A DNA stretch of 36,059 bases, taken from NCBI GenBank assembly GCA_003021785.1, contig PXQU01000009.1:1-36059 (forward strand). Direction: 5' to 3'. A program made the position numbers and the translations under genes. The notes beneath the pieces are model-generated. The model saw only the letters and a program-made list of their open reading frames with translations. It did no database searches and had not been told where the DNA came from. Numbering within the stretch: position 1 is the stretch's first letter; each line of letters opens with the position of its first letter. This stretch comes from Halobacteriales archaeon QH_7_65_31 (lineage in GTDB: Archaea > Halobacteriota > Halobacteria > Halobacteriales > Haloarculaceae). This document shows, in pieces, positions 32,803 through 36,059 of the stretch.

Positions 32803-34587
32803 ATGACGTGGCACCTCTCTCTCGAGAATATTGCAGGCATCCGACAGGGTGATGCTCACATCGAGCCGGGCGTCAATGCTGTCCGGGCCAGCAACTGGCA
32901 GGGAAAGTCGAGTTTCCTCGCTGGCATCAAGACCGCCTTTGGGACCGCGACGCCGCTGACCGAAGGGCAATCGACCGGTCGAGTCGTCTTGCAGACGGAT
33001 GATGCGAAGATCACAGTCGAGTTAGATCGGACGAACGGGTCCGTGTCGCGCTCCGGACAGCCGTATCTGGAAGACGAATACAATCATCTCTGTGCGGAGT
33101 TGTTCGCGTTCCTCGACGAGAACAACGACATCCGTCAGGCGGTGCAAACCGGTGACAATCTGGAGACGTTGCTTACGCGGCCTCTGGATTTCGAGAACAT
33201 CGACGAGCAGATTGCGGACTTGCGAACCGAACGCGAGCAAGTCGAGCGCGAACTCGAACGAGCCGATCGGGCGGCCGAACGCCTTCCGCAACTCCAGCAA
33301 CAGGTCACGAATCTCGACGACGATCTCGAGGAGCTGCGTGCTGAACGGGACGCTATCGATGATGACAGCACTGACGAGAGCGACGCTCGCGACCAGCTCA
33401 GTGAGCGCCGCGCGGAACGTGATCAGATGACCACGAAAATCGAGCGTCTGGAGACGACTGCCGAGCGCGTTCGGAAGACAGTGGCCGAGAAGCGGGCCGA
33501 ACTGGAGTCACTTACCGTTCCATCGGATGCTGACGTCGAGGACGAACTCGAGCGTCTTCACGCTGCCCTCCGTGACACTGAGCGCGACCGGGAGCTACTG
33601 CAGTCGGTCTACGAAGCCAACAAACGGGTACTCGACGAAGGGCGTGTGGAGCTGCTGACCGAGGTCTCACACGATATGCTTTCGGATTCGGTGACCTGTT
33701 GGGTCTGCGGGACCGACGCGACTCGCGACGATATCGAGACACAGCTGACAGCGCTCGATGACCGGATCGCTGACCTCCGGTCGCAGGCCGCTGAGACCCG
33801 TGGTCGTGTGGAGGACCTCGAAGCACGCCGCGATGAGATCAAAGAAGCGCGACGGAAAGAAACGGACTTGACCGATCGTATCGGCGACTTGGAATCCCGT
33901 CTCGCCGAGACCGAGGAGCGCCTCGAAACAGCGCGCGAACGTCGAGACGAACTCGAATCCCGTATTGCTGACCTCGAAGCAGAAGTCGAGTCGACCGAAG
34001 ACCGGATTACGGACCTCGAAAGTGAGATCAAATACACCGAGGCAGAGTTGACCGACGCACGTGAGGAACTCGAGGAAACTGAGGCCCTCGCAGCGCAACG
34101 CGAGATGCTCGAAGAGGCGTACGACTCACTGGCTGCCGAAATCACGACCCTTCGCACTCGGAAGAAGGACGTCAAGCGACGAACGCGCGAGGCGTTTTCG
34201 TCGGCACTCGCTGAGTTACTCGACCAGTTCGAAACGGGCTTCGAGACGGCCCGTCTCACGGGTACGTTTGATCTCGTCGTCGCACGGGAGGGGCGCGAAG
34301 CCAAGTTGGATGCGCTGAGTGAAGGCGAACGAGAACTTCTTGGAATCGTCGCAGCACTGGCGGGCTATGAAGCCTTCGAGGTGAGCCAGCGTATACCGGT
34401 AATGCTTCTCGATGGTCTTGGTGGACTTGCCAGCGATAATCAACAGATTTTGGTCGAGTATCTGGCTGCGCGAACAGAGTACCTTGTCCTCACGGCGTAT
34501 CCCGAAAGCGAAGGCTTCGACGGGAACGAACTGTCGCCGTCAGAGTGGCAGGTCGTATCGCACGAACCGGACGTCGGTGCAGCGTAG
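32803..34587 (+). CDS. archaeal SMC-related ATPase with zinc hook
   Basis: 594 residues with Rad50/SMC-like layout. N-terminal ATPase half with Walker A ASNWQGKSSF (GK at 34-35); two long coiled-coil arms (about 130-290 and 305-465) around a zinc-hook-like CWVCG (Cys299, Cys302); C-terminal half with ABC signature LSEGERELLG (505-514) and Walker B IPVMLLDG (Asp537). The residue after Walker B Asp is Gly, not the usual catalytic Glu. At under 600 residues it is much shorter than SMC or Rad50. It resembles the haloarchaeal group annotated as archaea-specific SMC-related proteins. No Mre11 is nearby; the partner is the RdfA-like protein. Confidence 0.85.
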   Translation: MTWHLSLENIAGIRQGDAHIEPGVNAVRASNWQGKSSFLAGIKTAFGTATPLTEGQSTGRVVLQTDDAKITVELDRTNGSVSRSGQPYLEDEYNHLCAELFAFLDENNDIRQAVQTGDNLETLLTRPLDFENIDEQIADLRTEREQVERELERADRAAERLPQLQQQVTNLDDDLEELRAERDAIDDDSTDESDARDQLSERRAERDQMTTKIERLETTAERVRKTVAEKRAELESLTVPSDADVEDELERLHAALRDTERDRELLQSVYEANKRVLDEGRVELLTEVSHDMLSDSVTCWVCGTDATRDDIETQLTALDDRIADLRSQAAETRGRVEDLEARRDEIKEARRKETDLTDRIGDLESRLAETEERLETARERRDELESRIADLEAEVESTEDRITDLESEIKYTEAELTDAREELEETEALAAQREMLEEAYDSLAAEITTLRTRKKDVKRRTREAFSSALAELLDQFETGFETARLTGTFDLVVAREGREAKLDALSEGERELLGIVAALAGYEAFEVSQRIPVMLLDGLGGLASDNQQILVEYLAARTEYLVLTAYPESEGFDGNELSPSEWQVVSHEPDVGAA

Positions 34588-34622
34588 GAGCACATCGTCC
34601 GATCGTCCTTTATCGGTCCTCG

Positions 34623-34697
34623 TTAGATCTCCTGTCCGTCCAGAATTCTTGTACCACACTCCTCACAATGGTACTCTGTGACAGGCTCTCGCCAGAA
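34623..34697 (-). pseudogene. zinc-ribbon gene fragment
   Basis: The minus-strand frame reads FWREPVTEYHCEECGTRIL then DGQEI and a stop at 34,623-34,625, but is closed by a stop codon just upstream (34,698-34,700) and has no start. The YHCEECGTRI pattern is a typical zinc-knuckle half-site, so this looks like the 3' remnant of a zinc-ribbon protein gene. Confidence 0.45.
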
Positions 34698-34704
34698 TTA
34701 AGTA
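34695..34704 (+). promoter_or_regulatory. TATA-like region for the small zinc-finger gene
   Basis: GAATTAAGTA lies 25-30 bases upstream of the GTG/ATG starts at 34,726/34,729, fitting a leaderless transcript separate from the SMC-like gene. Confidence 0.35.
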
Positions 34705-34728
34705 CGGAGTTCATCTACGCGGTTTGTG

Positions 34729-34947
34729 ATGAGCCGGTTCACCGAGCAGCACGAGAACGGAGTCCGTGCGTTCACCGAGCGTCTGGAACACAAACAGAAG
34801 ACGTGTAGCAGCTGTGAGTTCGAAGATAGTGTCCTTCACAGCGAGTGGAAGACACATGTCGAAACGACGCCGAAGCCCGGTCATATCAGATACGAACTCA
34901 CATGTCCAGACTGTGACTCGACCGAAATCGTCGAAATCGATATTTGA
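34729..34947 (+). CDS. small zinc-finger protein (two CxxC pairs)
   Basis: 72 residues from the ATG at 34,729 (an in-frame GTG lies one codon earlier). An amphipathic start MSRFTEQHENGVRAFTERLE precedes the knuckles TCSSCEF and TCPDCDS, spaced about 35 residues apart, which can bind one zinc. The layout resembles the many small haloarchaeal zinc-finger proteins of the HVO_0649-like kind. Function unknown; it lies downstream of the SMC-like gene on the same strand but has its own TATA-like sequence. Confidence 0.7.
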   Translation: MSRFTEQHENGVRAFTERLEHKQKTCSSCEFEDSVLHSEWKTHVETTPKPGHIRYELTCPDCDSTEIVEIDI

Positions 34948-35042
34948 TTACACTCAGTTAAGTAGATTGAGTGTTCTGAGTCGCGACTGGACTGTATCGA
35001 GTGCGGCTTCAGCGTCTTGAGATGGCTCCGTGCGGCTGTCTT

Positions 35043-35789
35043 CTAATCGCTCTGCGGAACAGCGTAGGCTCCAACGACGAAAAACACGCCTGCTAAAGCG
35101 GCGAGGATGAGTAGATCCGGCCATACTGATTGGTGGATATACGTGGCGTTCCGCACGCCACGAGCGAAGTACGTGAGTGGTGAGAGACCGATAGCCGGTC
35201 GGAACCATCCCGGAAGCATATCCGGAGTAATGAACGTCTCAGACAGGAACACGAGGGGGAGGGCAACAGCATTGCTTGCGGCGATGACGCCGTCCTGCGA
35301 GTCGGCGACCCGACCTAACAGCGCACCGACTCCACAGAACACTACCACCGCGAGCACGATGAACGGGAGCAGGAGCGGCGAGAGACTGAAACTGGTCTCC
35401 GCCAGAAGTTCAAGTACGCCAAGTACGATCGCGCTGGCGAGGAGGATGATACCGATGTTCACCAGCGTGTGTGCTGCCAGCCATTCACCTCGATTGAGCG
35501 GTGTCGTCGAAAGCTTCTCGAACCGACTCCCATCCCGACAGCGGGCGATGGAACTCCCGATCCGGGAGAGTGGCGTGAACAGAACGATGATGGCGAGATA
35601 GCCCGGAACGTAAAACCCGGTCGGATGCCCGAAGAGACCGCCTCCCGTCGGATTCGTCTGGACGACAGCCCCGAAGATCCCGACGAGGATGAGCGGGAAG
35701 CCAAACGTAAAGAAGACCGCCGTCCGCCGCCGGAGGAACGACCGCCAAGCGGTCCCAGCTTCGGCGCCGACACGTGTGATCCAGGTCAA
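35043..35789 (-). CDS. ABC-2 type transporter permease
   Basis: 248 residues with six hydrophobic helices. The ABC-2 permease pattern is clear: FRRRTAVFFTFGFPLILVGI at the N-terminus, then RDGSRFEKLSTTPLNRGEWL (the conserved cytosolic segment after helix 2), LLPFIVLAVVVFCGVGALLG, VALPLVFLSETFITPDMLPGW and SPLTYFARGVRNATY. These systems export drugs, lipids or polysaccharides. The likely start is TTG at 35,789, which overlaps the ATPase stop by 4 bp (TTGA); no ATG or GTG is available nearby. It is the second gene of the exporter operon. Confidence 0.88.
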   Translation of the reverse strand: MTWITRVGAEAGTAWRSFLRRRTAVFFTFGFPLILVGIFGAVVQTNPTGGGLFGHPTGFYVPGYLAIIVLFTPLSRIGSSIARCRDGSRFEKLSTTPLNRGEWLAAHTLVNIGIILLASAIVLGVLELLAETSFSLSPLLLPFIVLAVVVFCGVGALLGRVADSQDGVIAASNAVALPLVFLSETFITPDMLPGWFRPAIGLSPLTYFARGVRNATYIHQSVWPDLLILAALAGVFFVVGAYAVPQSD

Positions 35790-36059
35790 CGCGATTCCCC
35801 CACGGGCTTTACAGCAGGCTCTGATTGCTGTTTGTCAATCGTTTCGCTGGTGAGGCGCAAATAGACGTCTTCAAGCGACGGTTCGGTCCAGGTTAGCGTC
35901 TCGTAGCCAATTCCCTGTGTTTCCAGCCGACTGACTATCTCTCCGATTTCCGTCGGTGCAACGTCTGGTATTCGCAGTCCTGTCTCGGTCGTCTCGACAT
36001 CGATACCGAGCGACTCAATCTGGTGTGGAGAATGGTCTGTTTCGATGCGGAGGTGTGTT
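35786..36059 (-). CDS. ABC transporter ATP-binding protein, C-terminal part (cut by window end)
   Basis: 90 residues are visible, ending at the stop 35,786-35,788. THLRIETDHSPHQIESLGID and IGYETLTWTEPSLEDVYLRL followed by TSET match the C-terminal regulatory tail of DrrA/CcmA-type ABC-2 ATPases (the EPSLEDVYLxLT motif). The nucleotide-binding core lies outside the window. It drives the permease encoded immediately downstream. Confidence 0.85.
   Translation of the reverse strand, partial: THLRIETDHSPHQIESLGIDVETTETGLRIPDVAPTEIGEIVSRLETQGIGYETLTWTEPSLEDVYLRLTSETIDKQQSEPAVKPVGESR

Noticed and set aside
1..36059. CRISPR array
   Set aside because: No regularly spaced repeats of 24-40 bases and no cas genes seen anywhere in the window.

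Overview
The window is chromosomal DNA from a haloarchaeon (class Halobacteria). It is GC-rich, its proteins are strongly acidic (Asp/Glu-rich), and many starts look leaderless, with a TATA-like box about 25-30 bases before the start codon. It also carries haloarchaeal hallmarks: a Tat-exported subtilase, an archaeal RIO2 kinase, an archaeal-type RNase P RNA, an Hvo_1808-like lipoprotein and an RdfA/SMC-like gene pair. I cannot assign a genus.

Positions 1-28,300 read as ordinary core genome. There is amino-acid metabolism: threonine synthase, phosphoglycerate dehydrogenase, and a two-gene metX-metY set (homoserine acetylation then sulfhydrylation) under a promoter with a palindromic candidate operator. 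Two conserved archaeal families (a P-loop kinase and a UPF0201 RNA-binding-like protein) overlap by 4 bp. Envelope and redox functions follow: a membrane-anchored molybdopterin oxidoreductase, a subtilase with an EF-hand-like insertion, an alkaline-phosphatase-superfamily 'sulfatase' with Thr at the nucleophile position next to a flippase-like membrane protein, and a lipoprotein metalloprotease-like protein. A loose NAD/cobamide neighbourhood contains a CobT-like phosphoribosyltransferase, a nicotinamidase and a nicotinate phosphoribosyltransferase. RNase P RNA lies on the minus strand at about 21,206-21,540. Next come an Lrp-type regulator and an amidohydrolase, then dabB-dabA, a two-gene inorganic-carbon uptake system that is unexpected in a presumed heterotroph, then rio2.

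From about 28,350 the sequence changes character. An AT-rich island (about 28,375-29,950) is bounded by a near-identical 16-bp direct repeat. It holds an IS200/IS605-type terminal hairpin, whose only other copy seen here lies inverted at position 49-88. It also holds a two-gene operon with its own promoter and palindrome: a four-helix membrane protein and a protein whose N-terminal half resembles halocin-precursor leader regions. Two perfect tandem hairpins close it. After an acyl-CoA synthetase come a doubly frameshifted small membrane-protein pseudogene, the RdfA-like/zinc-hook SMC-like ATPase operon, a zinc-ribbon gene fragment, a small zinc-finger protein, and an ABC-2 exporter cut by the window end.

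The most unusual systems are the RdfA-SMC-like pair (possibly linking cell shape to chromosome or DNA organisation), the candidate halocin/immunity island, and the IS-derived hairpins that may be guide-RNA scaffold remnants.
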